From: Pontibacterium sp049603715
GTDB taxonomy: Bacteria > Pseudomonadota > Gammaproteobacteria > Pseudomonadales > Balneatricaceae
Length of the DNA: 64,000 bases
Direction of reading: 5' to 3'
Assembly (NCBI GenBank): GCA_049603715.1
Contig: JBMYSW010000005.1
Span: forward strand, 1 to 64,000
Below the pieces are notes generated by a model. That model did not search any database. It was given only the letters and a program-made list of their open reading frames with translations, and was not told where the DNA came from. Position 1 is the first letter of the stretch; the number at the start of each line of letters is the position of its first letter. Of the stretch, positions 1 to 8,023 are shown in pieces. A program made the translations under genes and the position numbers.

Positions 1-174
1 AGGGTCGAGTGCTGGTCGGCCGTTGTCGGGACAATAGAGGTCTTTGACGAGGTCATGGATAAAGCTGAAGTCGATGACTTTATCAATCTTGCGAAGAAGG
101 TGATCTTGAGGCACAAGCTCGTCAATGGTGACGAACTCCATCGCGGTCTGAGAAGGGGGCGTGTCTTTTATCAT
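1..174 (-). mobile_element. IS1182-family transposase, N-terminal 58 codons, truncated by window edge
   Basis: Reading the minus strand from an ATG at 174 gives an open frame to the window edge. Its segments EFVTIDELVPQDHLLRKID, IDFSFI and DNGRPALDP match the conserved N-terminus of IS1182/IS5-like DDE transposases (the DUF772-type N-terminal domain). The catalytic core lies beyond the left edge, so intactness cannot be judged. The gene points away from the plsC-like gene and begins just downstream of that gene's apparent terminator, so one end of the insertion sequence should lie between 175 and 272. I could not delimit a terminal inverted repeat or a target duplication. Confidence 0.8.
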
Positions 175-185
175 ATCCCCATTAT

Positions 186-211
186 AAGAAACCCCCGCAC
201 AATGGCGAGGG
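186..211 (-). terminator. Probable intrinsic terminator of the moa/plsC operon
   Basis: On the minus strand CCCTCGC (205-211) pairs with GCGGGGG (192-198), with one U-G pair and a 6-nt loop, followed by TTTCTT. It lies about 60 nt past the stop of the plsC-like gene and is oriented to end that transcript. It could instead belong to the insertion sequence. Confidence 0.5.
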
Positions 212-227
212 CTTTGTCAGCAGTCTG

Positions 228-250
228 AGGCGACCCAGGGTCGCCTTTTT
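228..250 (+). terminator. Plus-strand hairpin with T-run
   Basis: AGGCGACCC (228-236) and GGGTCGCCT (238-246) form a very tight hairpin followed by TTTTT on the plus strand. No plus-strand gene ends here inside the window. It may protect the plsC-like operon end, or sit in the end of the insertion sequence. Confidence 0.5.
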
Positions 251-272
251 TAATACTTGGTTATTCGTTCAC

Positions 273-1022
273 TTAACCGTGCTTTTCGTCCAGTGACTGC
301 ATGTTTTCCACCAGCCATGTTTTACTTAGCTCGTGTACTTCATCAACACTCAAACCGTCAGTATCAATTGGCTTACCGATACGCAAAGTTACTGTACCCG
401 GTGTTTTAATAAAGCTCTTACCCGGCCAGCAGTAGGCTGCATCGTGTACCATAGGTACTACCTGCACCTTGGCACTGGCAGCTAGCATCGCGCCACCTTT
501 ATTAAACTTACCAATTTTACCTTTTTCGACACGTGTCCCCTGTGGAAAGATCAGCACAGGAATACCACTTAACAGGCGGTCTTTGCCTTGGCTTAACAGC
601 TGCTTGAGCGCGCCTCGACGCTGACTGCGATCCAACGCGATAGGACGCAACATTGCCAGCGCCCAACCAAAAAATGGAATTTTCAGTAGCTCTTTTTTAA
701 GTACCGCACTTTGAGGACGCACCAAAGTTTGTAAAAACAAGGTTTCCCATTCACTTTGGTGGTTCGCCACCACAACATAAGCCCCCGAGGTGGGAAGGTT
801 CTCTTTACCTTCGACCTTTACCTTAACACCACAACACAAACGCAACCATGCGTTGTAAAAGTAGTTAGCACTCGTAATAACCTTAAAGCGGGTGTTGTAG
901 CTTACCAGCGGCGATAACAACAAGGGTGCCAACAACATGCACACACACGACACCACAATGGTGGCAGCGTAAAAGCCAACATAAAAAACACAGGCACGAA
1001 AGCCTAACCACAGCTTACACAT
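273..1022 (-). CDS. plsC: 1-acyl-sn-glycerol-3-phosphate acyltransferase (PlsC family)
   Basis: Membrane-associated acyltransferase expected to convert lysophosphatidate to phosphatidate. 249 residues, the usual PlsC size. An N-terminal hydrophobic segment (about residues 8-35) precedes the acceptor motif NHQSEWE, where the final Asp of the NHx4D box is Glu, as in some NlaA-like PlsC proteins. A second box, FPQGTR, replaces the common FPEGTR. It starts 8 nt after the moaD stop, so it is almost certainly cotranscribed with the molybdenum cofactor genes, in the place where moaE usually lies. A second, distinct acyltransferase sits higher in the same operon, so which of them is the housekeeping PlsC cannot be decided here. 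Confidence 0.85.
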   Translation of the reverse strand: MCKLWLGFRACVFYVGFYAATIVVSCVCMLLAPLLLSPLVSYNTRFKVITSANYFYNAWLRLCCGVKVKVEGKENLPTSGAYVVVANHQSEWETLFLQTLVRPQSAVLKKELLKIPFFGWALAMLRPIALDRSQRRGALKQLLSQGKDRLLSGIPVLIFPQGTRVEKGKIGKFNKGGAMLAASAKVQVVPMVHDAAYCWPGKSFIKTPGTVTLRIGKPIDTDGLSVDEVHELSKTWLVENMQSLDEKHG

Positions 1023-1030
1023 TTTAGAAA

Positions 1031-1291
1031 TTAGCCTCCGGTTACGGGCGGGAAAAACGCCACTTCATCGCCCGATGAGATGGGCTGGGTAAGTGACGAC
1101 ATTTCATGATTAATCGCCACAAGTAGATTATCTGCCAACAAAGCTTGAGCAATATGACTGCCCTGCTGCTCGCCAACCAAAGCCACTAGGTCAGCTACAG
1201 TTTCCACAGGTGTGGCGCTGTCGAGGGAAAGGGCTTCTAAGCCGAGCTGCTCTCGTAAGCTGGCGAAAAATCGCACCTGATAGTGATACAT
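1031..1291 (-). CDS. moaD: Molybdopterin synthase sulfur-carrier subunit MoaD
   Basis: Small ubiquitin-fold protein that carries the thiocarboxylate used to make the molybdopterin dithiolene. 86 residues, typical for MoaD, ending in PPVTGG: the terminal Gly-Gly is adenylated and thiolated. The motif DEVAFFPPVTGG is diagnostic. It follows moaC after 42 nt. MoaD works only as a heterotetramer with MoaE, and moaE is not downstream as it commonly is; the next gene is an acyltransferase. Confidence 0.95.
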   Translation of the reverse strand: MYHYQVRFFASLREQLGLEALSLDSATPVETVADLVALVGEQQGSHIAQALLADNLLVAINHEMSSLTQPISSGDEVAFFPPVTGG

Positions 1292-1333
1292 TGCCTTAGT
1301 CTCTCCTTAATGACTGCATAAGCACAAGCAGTG

Positions 1334-1840
1334 TTAATCAGCACTTTGGCAGAGGTTGCCTTGCTCATCCAACGACCAATCACCCGACTTACCGCCAGAC
1401 TTAGACAACACCTTTACATCACCTACGACCATGGTTTTATCCACCGCCTTACACATGTCGTAAAGGGTTAATGCCGCCACAGAAGCTGCTGTTAGCGCCT
1501 CCATTTCGACACCGGTTTGCCCCGTTAGTTTACAGGTCGCCAAAATAACCACTTGTGATGTTTCGGGTTTAGGTGTGAGTTCCACCGCCACTTTGGTCAA
1601 CATAAGTGGGTGACAGAGCGGGATAAGGTCAGGTGTTTTTTTAGCCGCTTGAATACCCGCGATACGAGCAACAGCGAGCACATCACCTTTTTTGTGCTCA
1701 CCTGAGGTAATCAAGCTAAGCGTGTCAGGCTGCATCGTCACGACCGCTTGCGCTTGCGCGATACGCACCGTCGCTTGCTTGTCGGACACATCCACCATAT
1801 TGGCATGGCCTTGGGCATTGAGGTGCGTTAGCTCTGCCAT
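1334..1840 (-). CDS. moaC: Cyclic pyranopterin monophosphate synthase MoaC
   Basis: Converts the 3',8-cyclo-GTP product of MoaA to cyclic pyranopterin monophosphate, the first stable Moco intermediate. 168 residues, near the family norm. Family blocks visible: MVDVSDKQATVRIA near the N-terminus, LIPLCHPLMLTKV mid-protein, and GQTGVEMEALTAAS followed by MCKAVDK, which contain the catalytic Lys and His region. It begins 3 nt after the stop of the upstream acyltransferase, implying translational coupling inside the operon. Confidence 0.96.
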   Translation of the reverse strand: MAELTHLNAQGHANMVDVSDKQATVRIAQAQAVVTMQPDTLSLITSGEHKKGDVLAVARIAGIQAAKKTPDLIPLCHPLMLTKVAVELTPKPETSQVVILATCKLTGQTGVEMEALTAASVAALTLYDMCKAVDKTMVVGDVKVLSKSGGKSGDWSLDEQGNLCQSAD

Positions 1841-1843
1841 GGT

Positions 1844-2959
1844 TTACGACTCGCTTAGGGCTTGTTGATTAAGCACAGGGCGGGCATACATCTGTCGCAA
1901 AATTTGCTGCACACCGTCGTTGAGTTCGGCCAAGCGGCCTTCAAACTCATTCGCCTTATCTTGGGCAATGCCTTCGGCTTCGCCTGCGGCCAATTTATTA
2001 GAAGGGTGCAGGTAGTAGTTAGACAGAATTTGGCGATCAATTTCTGCAGCAAGTGCTTCGGGAGTTTCAAAGCCTTCGCCAATCACTTCACCAAAGCTCA
2101 CCACCACATGGCCTTTAAAGCCTGTGATACCCGTCACGATGCTGTTGATATCTTCGTATTGAGACTTTTCGTAACTGCCATTTGAGGCCAGTGCGTATAG
2201 CTCTTGCGCTTTGCGGCTGTCACACGGGTCGTACTCGTACGAAATAGACACAGGCACAATTTTGAGGTGCGCTGGCATTTCTGAAAAGCTGCGCTGCTTG
2301 CGCTGGCTCATGTGTAACATTTTAAGCAATGCTGGATCGGTGCGGTCATCACCGTCTTTGGCACGGCCTTCACGCTGTGCAATCCAAACTGACTCTTCGT
2401 CTTTTACCACACTGTGTTCAATGTAAGACGAAAGCTGAGTCAATGCCGCCATCATTTCACGCGGGGCTCGTGCCGAGCGATTAACGATAAAGCTCTTATT
2501 CAAACGCATCAGGTCAGACACGTAGGGCTTGCGCAGTAGATTATCGCCAATAGCGATACGCACCGTAGACATGCCCGCTTGGTATAGCATCCAGTTAACG
2601 AAGGCAGGATCCATGGCAATGTCGCGGTGGTTAGAGATAAACAGGTACGACTCGTTTGGATCGAGGTTATCTAAGCCACGGCAAGTTAACTTGGTGGTGG
2701 AGCGAGCGATCATCTTTTCCATGTAGCCGCTCATCAGCTGCTGAAAGCCGGCGATATCTTCAACATCACCCAGCTTGCTCGCCATCGCGATGCGCACACA
2801 CGGCTTGATCAAAAAGCTGAGGTGCTTAGCCATCCAAGGAAATTGGTATTTAGCGATGGCAGAGACTAGCTCATCGTTATGTACCAGCTGATTAACCACA
2901 TCAGCAACTTCGGAATCTTTGTAAGGTCGGATCTCCCGGTATGGGTCTTGCTCGGCCAT
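1844..2959 (-). CDS. PlsC-superfamily glycerolipid acyltransferase-like protein
   Basis: About 371 residues from the ATG at 2959; a GTG at 2974 would add five. Neither start has a clear ribosome binding site. The acyltransferase acceptor motif is SNHRDIAMD, with five rather than four residues between His and Asp, and the position of the FPEGTR box is taken by REGRAKDGDDRTDP. These traits mark a longer, soluble-looking branch of the LPLAT superfamily, not canonical PlsC. The substrate is unknown. It lies between moeA (86 nt or more upstream) and moaC (3 nt downstream), so it is cotranscribed with Moco genes without an obvious pathway link. Confidence 0.75.
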   Translation of the reverse strand: MAEQDPYREIRPYKDSEVADVVNQLVHNDELVSAIAKYQFPWMAKHLSFLIKPCVRIAMASKLGDVEDIAGFQQLMSGYMEKMIARSTTKLTCRGLDNLDPNESYLFISNHRDIAMDPAFVNWMLYQAGMSTVRIAIGDNLLRKPYVSDLMRLNKSFIVNRSARAPREMMAALTQLSSYIEHSVVKDEESVWIAQREGRAKDGDDRTDPALLKMLHMSQRKQRSFSEMPAHLKIVPVSISYEYDPCDSRKAQELYALASNGSYEKSQYEDINSIVTGITGFKGHVVVSFGEVIGEGFETPEALAAEIDRQILSNYYLHPSNKLAAGEAEGIAQDKANEFEGRLAELNDGVQQILRQMYARPVLNQQALSES

Positions 2960-3060
2960 GCAGTGCTCACTCACTAATTTTAGAGGCGGATATTCTACCT
3001 GTTTCTGGGGTATTTTGCAGTGGCTCGCATCAAGGCAACAAGTGTTTAGAAAAACATAAT

Positions 3061-4266
3061 TTAGATCAACAACTTAAAGTCCAAATACCCTACGTGATCA
3101 CCTTCGCTAAGAGTTTGCTGGGGTTCAACAACGGCCAAACCTGTCGCCCAGCTAGCCGAAGACAACATGCCAGAACTCTGGTTTGTATGCGCCTTTAGCT
3201 CGCCGTCTTGCAAGCGAACCCGCAAGTACTCTTGGCGGCTATTGGGCTTGCTGCGACTAAAGCCCGCAGGCCAGTATTGCAGCTCAGGCAACACCGCTTG
3301 GCCACCTTGCAACACCTGTAAAGCAGGTCGCACAAACAACATAAAGGTAATCAATGCTGAGGCTGGATTACCGGGCAAGCCAAAGAAAGGCGTTTTGCCC
3401 AAACGACCATAGGCCAAAGGCTTGCCGGGCTTAATCGCGATTTTCCAAAAATCGAGCTGCCCTAGCTGCATCAAGGCCGTTTTTACATGGTCTTCGTCGC
3501 CCACGGATACGCCACCACTAGAGATAATGACATCCACACGGGTCATCAAGTCACTTAGCAAGGCTAAAGTTTCGTCTAAATCGTCGCGACAGTGGTGCCT
3601 TTCGACTTGGGTTATGCCCATTTGCGCCAAGAGTGCCGACAGCATGACGCCATTAGAGTTATATATCTGGCCGTGCGCGCACGACTGCCCCGGCTCCACC
3701 AGCTCATTACCTGTGGACACAATCGCGACTTTGAGTGGCGCAAATACTGTTAACTCGGTGGTATTGGTAGACGCCAGCAAGCCGATATCCATCGGCTGGA
3801 TACGATGCCCCACAGGTAACACATCCGCACCTTTCTGCACGTCTTGACCACAAGGACGGATATTAGCTCCCGCCTCTACCCCCGCAGGAAAAACAACACC
3901 CCCCTCTTCGACGGTGACGTTTTCTTGAATCACAATGGCATTTGCCCCTTGAGGCATAGCCGCACCGGTAAAGATACGAGCGCAGGTACCCGCCACCAAA
4001 GGTGCGGGCGCATCGCCGGCACAAATACGCTGTGATACTGACAAAGTCACTGGCTGATCAGGACTCAAGTCGCGGGTATTAACGGCATAGCCGTCCATAC
4101 TGGAGTTATCGCAAGGCGGCACATTCACCTGAGCAACAGGCGACTGAGCAACGACACGCCCTAGAGCATCGAGGTAGCTCACTTTTTCAGTCGCCAAGGT
4201 CAGCTTCATATCGGCGAGTAAGCGTTCTTGCGCCTCAGCAACAGGCATCAGTGGGGCTTGTGGCAT
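3061..4266 (-). CDS. moeA: Molybdopterin molybdenumtransferase MoeA
   Basis: Inserts molybdate into adenylylated molybdopterin to finish Moco. 401 residues, usual length. Visible blocks: DNSSMDGYAV near residue 55, the MoCF domain sequence STGNELVEPG around 185, SSGGVSVGDEDHV around 250, and KPGKPLAYG plus GLPGNPASAL near 290-310. A ribosome binding site (AAGGAA) precedes the ATG. It lies 28 nt after moaB and shares its transcript. Confidence 0.95.
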   Translation of the reverse strand: MPQAPLMPVAEAQERLLADMKLTLATEKVSYLDALGRVVAQSPVAQVNVPPCDNSSMDGYAVNTRDLSPDQPVTLSVSQRICAGDAPAPLVAGTCARIFTGAAMPQGANAIVIQENVTVEEGGVVFPAGVEAGANIRPCGQDVQKGADVLPVGHRIQPMDIGLLASTNTTELTVFAPLKVAIVSTGNELVEPGQSCAHGQIYNSNGVMLSALLAQMGITQVERHHCRDDLDETLALLSDLMTRVDVIISSGGVSVGDEDHVKTALMQLGQLDFWKIAIKPGKPLAYGRLGKTPFFGLPGNPASALITFMLFVRPALQVLQGGQAVLPELQYWPAGFSRSKPNSRQEYLRVRLQDGELKAHTNQSSGMLSSASWATGLAVVEPQQTLSEGDHVGYLDFKLLI

Positions 4267-4294
4267 GATGATTCCTTATAGCCTAGGTGGTCGC

Positions 4295-4834
4295 TTAGGC
4301 GTCAGCGCCAGGGCGTTTTGCCAAGAGCTGAGTCGCGAAGTTACAAGGGGTATGACGGCGATCCAGTTGCTCGGCCAAGATAGTGTCCCAACCCGTGCGG
4401 CAAGCACCCGTAGAACCCGGCAAACAGAAGATGAGGGTTTGATTGGCAACGCCCGCTAACGCGCGGCTTTGGATAGTTGAGCTGCCAATTTCGGTGTAAG
4501 ACACCTGCCTAAACAGCTCGCCAAAGCCTTCTATATGCTTATCAAACAAGGGGGCCATGGCCTCAGGGGTCGAGTCGCGGTGCGAAAAGCCAGTACCACC
4601 GGTCAAAATCACCACTTCAACTGCACCATCAGCAATCCACTGCGACACCTTGGCACGCAGCTGATAAATATCGTCTTTAACGATGGTGCGATCCACCAGC
4701 GTATGGCCTGCTGAGGATAGGCGCTCAACCAAGGTGTCACCCGAGGTGTCGGTCTCGGGGGTGCGAGTGTCCGAAACAGTTAGAACCGCGATATTAAGGG
4801 GTTCAAAGGGCTTGTCTGCGCTAGCCTTTGTCAT
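4295..4834 (-). CDS. moaB: Molybdenum cofactor biosynthesis protein MoaB (MogA-like fold)
   Basis: 179 residues with a MoCF/MogA fold. VLTVSDTRTPETDTSGD near residue 20 and LTGGTGFSHRDSTPEA near 80 are the nucleotide/pterin-binding loops. In bacteria without MogA this protein can adenylylate molybdopterin before MoeA acts; here it lies directly upstream of moeA, which fits that role, although a mogA elsewhere cannot be excluded. It follows moaA by 42 nt. Confidence 0.92.
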   Translation of the reverse strand: MTKASADKPFEPLNIAVLTVSDTRTPETDTSGDTLVERLSSAGHTLVDRTIVKDDIYQLRAKVSQWIADGAVEVVILTGGTGFSHRDSTPEAMAPLFDKHIEGFGELFRQVSYTEIGSSTIQSRALAGVANQTLIFCLPGSTGACRTGWDTILAEQLDRRHTPCNFATQLLAKRPGADA

Positions 4835-4876
4835 AAGGGTCTCTCTTATTTTTTCAGATGATGGGGCCTCTGTGGC

Positions 4877-5902
4877 CTAACCACCGGTCATGTTCATAAA
4901 GCGAATTACTTGAGGCGCTTCGGGGTCATCAAACCAGTGTCTCTCTGGCTTTAAGTGCATCGCCTGCATAAGCGCCTGCTCAAGGTGTTCGGGTTGATAA
5001 CCAGGTGCGCGTAGTACCTGTCGCAAGTCCATGGAGTGCTCATTGCCTAAACACAAGAGCAAACGCCCTTCGGCAGTAACACGCACGCGATTACACTGGT
5101 CACAAAAATTATGGCTGTGTGGCGATATAAAACCGACACGGGTTTGCTCACCTTGTACCTGATAATAACGCGACGGCCCTCCCGTCGCATAACCACTCTC
5201 TTGCAAAGTGAATTGCTCGCTTAGGCGCTCGCGGATATCATCACTGGAGCAAAAAGCAAGCTGACGGTCGTGCTCTTCAATGTGGCCTAAAGGCATTTCT
5301 TCGATAAAGCTAATATCAAAACCTTGCCTACATGCATAAACCACCAGCTCGCCCACTTCGTGGTCATTTCGGCCTTTCATGATGACCGCATTGAGCTTAA
5401 TGGCATCAAAGCTCTGCTGAGACGCCACATCTAAACCAGCAAGCACTTGAGATAAACGCCCCGTTCGGGTGAGCTCAGCAAAGCGTGCTTCGTCGAGCGT
5501 ATCAAGGCTGACATTAATACGCGACAAACCCGCGGCTTTTAACTGTGGAGCCATGGAGGCTAATTGGGAGCCGTTAGTAGTGAGGGTTAGCTCAATCGGA
5601 AGCTTTGCAAGTTGCTCTACCAACCACAGCATATCGCGACGCACCAAAGGCTCGCCGCCGGTTAAACGAATTTGCTCGACACCTAAGTCCGCAAAGGCTT
5701 TGCCAAGCGCCAGCAGCTCTTCTAACGATAAAATGTCTTTACGTGGCAAAAAGGTCATGTCTTCTGACATGCAATAAACACAACGAAAGTCACAGCGGTC
5801 TGTGAGCGACAAACGCACGTATTTAACCCGACGACCAAAGTCGTCTGTGAGGGTTCGCTTTGACGGTGTTTGTGTATTCATCAACGACAAGGGTCTGGTC
5901 AC
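4877..5902 (-). CDS. moaA: GTP 3',8-cyclase MoaA (radical SAM)
   Basis: First enzyme of Moco biosynthesis. It carries the radical-SAM cluster motif CDFRCVYC (Cx3Cx2C) near residue 37 and a second, C-terminal cluster site CDQCNRVRVTAEG with a later Cys. It ends in NMTGG, the essential Gly-Gly tail that binds the substrate. The GTG at 5902 has GGAGG about 14 nt upstream; an internal ATG at 5881 is a possible alternative with no visible ribosome binding site. It is the first gene of the minus-strand moa operon and is divergent from sirB2. Confidence 0.95.
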   Translation of the reverse strand: MTRPLSLMNTQTPSKRTLTDDFGRRVKYVRLSLTDRCDFRCVYCMSEDMTFLPRKDILSLEELLALGKAFADLGVEQIRLTGGEPLVRRDMLWLVEQLAKLPIELTLTTNGSQLASMAPQLKAAGLSRINVSLDTLDEARFAELTRTGRLSQVLAGLDVASQQSFDAIKLNAVIMKGRNDHEVGELVVYACRQGFDISFIEEMPLGHIEEHDRQLAFCSSDDIRERLSEQFTLQESGYATGGPSRYYQVQGEQTRVGFISPHSHNFCDQCNRVRVTAEGRLLLCLGNEHSMDLRQVLRAPGYQPEHLEQALMQAMHLKPERHWFDDPEAPQVIRFMNMTGG

Positions 5903-6019
5903 TCAATTCTTCGTAGCCTCCGCCGATTCGAAGGCTTCGTAAACACTTATCTTTTGCTGATCAGGGGTTAAGTGTTTACTCTTGGTTTATTCTAACTAAA
6001 ACAACGCGGCCGATGTAAA
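5903..6019 (-). promoter_or_regulatory. Probable moaA promoter and structured 5' leader
   Basis: A minus-strand -10 TAGAAT (5989-5994) lies 18 nt from a weak -35 TTACAT (6013-6018). The predicted transcript begins near 5982 and at once encounters perfect 11-bp arms GTAAACACTTA (5969-5979 on the minus strand) and TAAGTGTTTAC (5939-5949), loop 19 nt. A short GCCT/AGGC stem follows around the GGAGG sequence. This could be an RNA control element or a DNA operator. A second 14-nt palindrome CGATGTAAACATCG (6011-6024) overlaps the -35. Confidence 0.45.
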
Positions 6020-6055
6020 CATCGCTACGCTTTCAGCCTGCTAAGGATATAGCCT

Positions 6056-6427
6056 ATGTATCTTGCCATTAAGCACATTCATCTGACGGCCGTTGGCCTC
6101 AGCCTATTACTCTTTGCCATACGCGCGTTTATCGTCATTGGCCTTAAAGCGCCCATCAAACCCAAGTGGCTTAAAATCACGCCTCATGTGGTAGACACAC
6201 TTTTGCTCGCTTCAGCCGTTACGCTGTGCGTGTTAAGCAGCCAATACCCGTTTATGACGGCTTGGCTCACAGCAAAAGTCGTAGGATTGCTTATTTACAT
6301 AGGTGCGGGCGTCGTTGCCCTGAAAGGTCAGACACAGACAATACGCCTCGTTGCGTTTGCTGTGGCAGCCGCAGCAGCGGCTTATATTATCAGCGTGGCA
6401 TTCAGCCGCAGCCCAATGCCTTGGTAA
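6056..6427 (+). CDS. SirB2-family integral membrane protein
   Basis: 123 residues with four hydrophobic segments (about 5-27, 45-63, 70-90, 98-117). The start LAIKHIHLTAVGLSLLLF matches SirB2 (invasion gene expression up-regulator) proteins, whose biochemical role remains unclear. AAGGATA precedes the ATG by a good distance. It is divergent from moaA and convergent with the rmlD-like gene. Confidence 0.85.
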   Translation: MYLAIKHIHLTAVGLSLLLFAIRAFIVIGLKAPIKPKWLKITPHVVDTLLLASAVTLCVLSSQYPFMTAWLTAKVVGLLIYIGAGVVALKGQTQTIRLVAFAVAAAAAAYIISVAFSRSPMPW

Positions 6428-6434
6428 GGCTTAT

Positions 6435-6463
6435 TTTACGCCAAGATCAACGCTTGGCGTAAA
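6435..6463. terminator. Shared hairpin between convergent sirB2 and rmlD-like genes
   Basis: Perfect 11-bp arms TTTACGCCAAG (6435-6445) and CTTGGCGTAAA (6453-6463) with a 7-nt loop that contains the stop codon of the rmlD-like gene. No long T-run follows on either strand, so termination is plausible but not certain. Confidence 0.5.
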
Positions 6464-7358
6464 TCTGCCGAATCACGTCCGTCAGTGCCCCTCGCCAAGG
6501 TAGCTGGCGGATACCAAAAGTATTAAGTAGCTTTTCACAAATCAGTACCGAGGATGCCGGGCGCTGTACATCAGTTTGTACATCATCCGCACTCACCGCA
6601 GTGAGCACCTCAGTCGCGACCTGCTCATAGCCGACCACCTGCGAAATAATTTCTTTACAAAAGCTGTAGCGGCTCGTCACCTCAGCCGATGAGTAGTGGT
6701 AAGTGCCCCACGCATCAGCGCCACAGTGCAGCTGACGAATGATCGCTAAAATCACGCGTGCAATATCACTGCTTGGCGTTGGGCAGCCCATGCGCTCGTT
6801 CACCGCGCGAATTTCGAGTTGTGTACGTGCTTGTTCCAGTGTGCGGGTCACATAGTTATCGCCTTGTGGCCCAAAGACCCAGCTTAAGCGCAAAATAATA
6901 TGACGCGGGCAGCATTGACGCACCGCCTCTTCTCCCAGCCATTTACTTTGCCCATAAACGCCCAACGGTTTCACTTCGTCATCTTCTTTGTAGCCGCCTG
7001 CATAGTGGCCATCAAATACAAAGTCGCTGGACATATGGATTAACGGCAAGTGCATGTCACCACATACGCGTGCTAGGTTTTCTGCACCTTGGGCATTCAC
7101 CTGTAAGCAAAGCTCAGGCGACTGCTCGGCTAGGTCCACCTTGTTAAACGCTGCGCAGTTCACCACAAAGTCGGGGAGGTGAGCATCAATCGCTGCACGA
7201 ATAGAGGCCGGGTCGGTCACATTAAGCTGCTTAACCGTGCAAGGTATAACCTCCATGCCCTCTTCGCGACCCAGCGCTGCACACAGCGCGGCCCCCACTT
7301 CACCACTGGCTCCAGCCACAAGTACTTTGATGGGAATAGAAAAATCCGTATGGCTCAT
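6447..7358 (-). CDS. dTDP-4-dehydrorhamnose reductase-like SDR protein (RmlD family)
   Basis: 303 residues, an extended short-chain dehydrogenase. VLVAGASGEVGAAL at the N-terminus is the NAD(P)-binding Gly-rich loop, SSDFVFDG near residue 110 and YGQSKWLGE near 133 hold the RmlD-type catalytic residues, and RLSWVFG is the next family block. RmlD makes dTDP-L-rhamnose; however, no rmlA, rmlB or rmlC lies nearby, so the reaction in this organism is inferred only from family. No clear ribosome binding site is visible before the ATG. Confidence 0.75.
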   Translation of the reverse strand: MSHTDFSIPIKVLVAGASGEVGAALCAALGREEGMEVIPCTVKQLNVTDPASIRAAIDAHLPDFVVNCAAFNKVDLAEQSPELCLQVNAQGAENLARVCGDMHLPLIHMSSDFVFDGHYAGGYKEDDEVKPLGVYGQSKWLGEEAVRQCCPRHIILRLSWVFGPQGDNYVTRTLEQARTQLEIRAVNERMGCPTPSSDIARVILAIIRQLHCGADAWGTYHYSSAEVTSRYSFCKEIISQVVGYEQVATEVLTAVSADDVQTDVQRPASSVLICEKLLNTFGIRQLPWRGALTDVIRQIYAKR

Positions 7359-7628
7359 TATTTACGACTAGCCTCAGCTGGAAAACAAACGACGACAAAA
7401 AGTATACAAAGAATAAAGGCGCTTGGCCTCTCTATTTAGGGGCGTTTTATAGGGTTATCATGTTACTTCATCGACAATCGCTTTGCATAACCAGCCAAAA
7501 GCCTCTCGCTCCGCAACAAAACCGTTACCTTTTCGCAACATCGCCTACCTAAAATTCACGCCCGCCTTCTAAGGTTAAGCAAATATCGCACCTTGGTACA
7601 CCGCTTGCATTCTAACTGGCCAAAACAA

Positions 7629-8023
7629 GCCATCGCAAAGGCGAGTTTCACTGACTTAATACAGGGTTTGCCTCGGGCACCTACATTAGTAGCCAAGGAG
7701 AACTTCACACCACGCAAGCAGACCTTTATGCCACGGTTAACTTTGGTACACGGCAAGTCAATATGTACACCACAAACACCTATGTAAAAGACCTTGCCAC
7801 CAGCACACTGCAAGCCAAAAGCGGCCTTAATTTTTCTGGCACGCTAAACTACAGTGAAGGCCAAAACCACTTAAGAAGCAGCTCACTTACCACATCCAGC
7901 GGCTTATCGGGCTCAGCCGAGGCCAAGTTTTATGGCCCCACCCTAGACGAAATGGGCGGCGTATTTTCTCTGTCAGACGGCGGTGTTGAGTCTTACCAAG
8001 GAGCTTTTGGGGCCAAACAGTAA
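7629..8023 (+). pseudogene. Remnant of TbpB-like surface lipoprotein (C-terminal beta-barrel only)
   Basis: An open frame begins after a TGA at 7652-7654, far from any good start, and reads through GFASGTYISSQGEL, LYATVNFGTRQVN and TTNTYV to FYGPTLDEMGG and YQGAFGAKQ. These are typical of the C-terminal barrel of transferrin-binding-protein-B-like lipoproteins. No signal peptide, lipobox or N-lobe is present. Just upstream another frame encodes FTDLI (7647-7661); joining it with TGFASGTY requires restoring a single base near 7661, so a frameshift is probable. The stop overlaps the start of the next gene as TAATG. An ATG at 7763 could give an 86-residue product, but it would lack export signals. 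Confidence 0.7.

Noticed and set aside
5903..6019. Moco riboswitch before moaA
   Set aside because: The long stem encloses only 19 nt and the multi-stem architecture of the Moco RNA is not evident by eye.
7763..8023. Independent 86-residue gene starting at the internal ATG
   Set aside because: The homologous reading frame continues upstream of this ATG to about 7655, so the ATG is internal to a larger ancestral TbpB-like gene.
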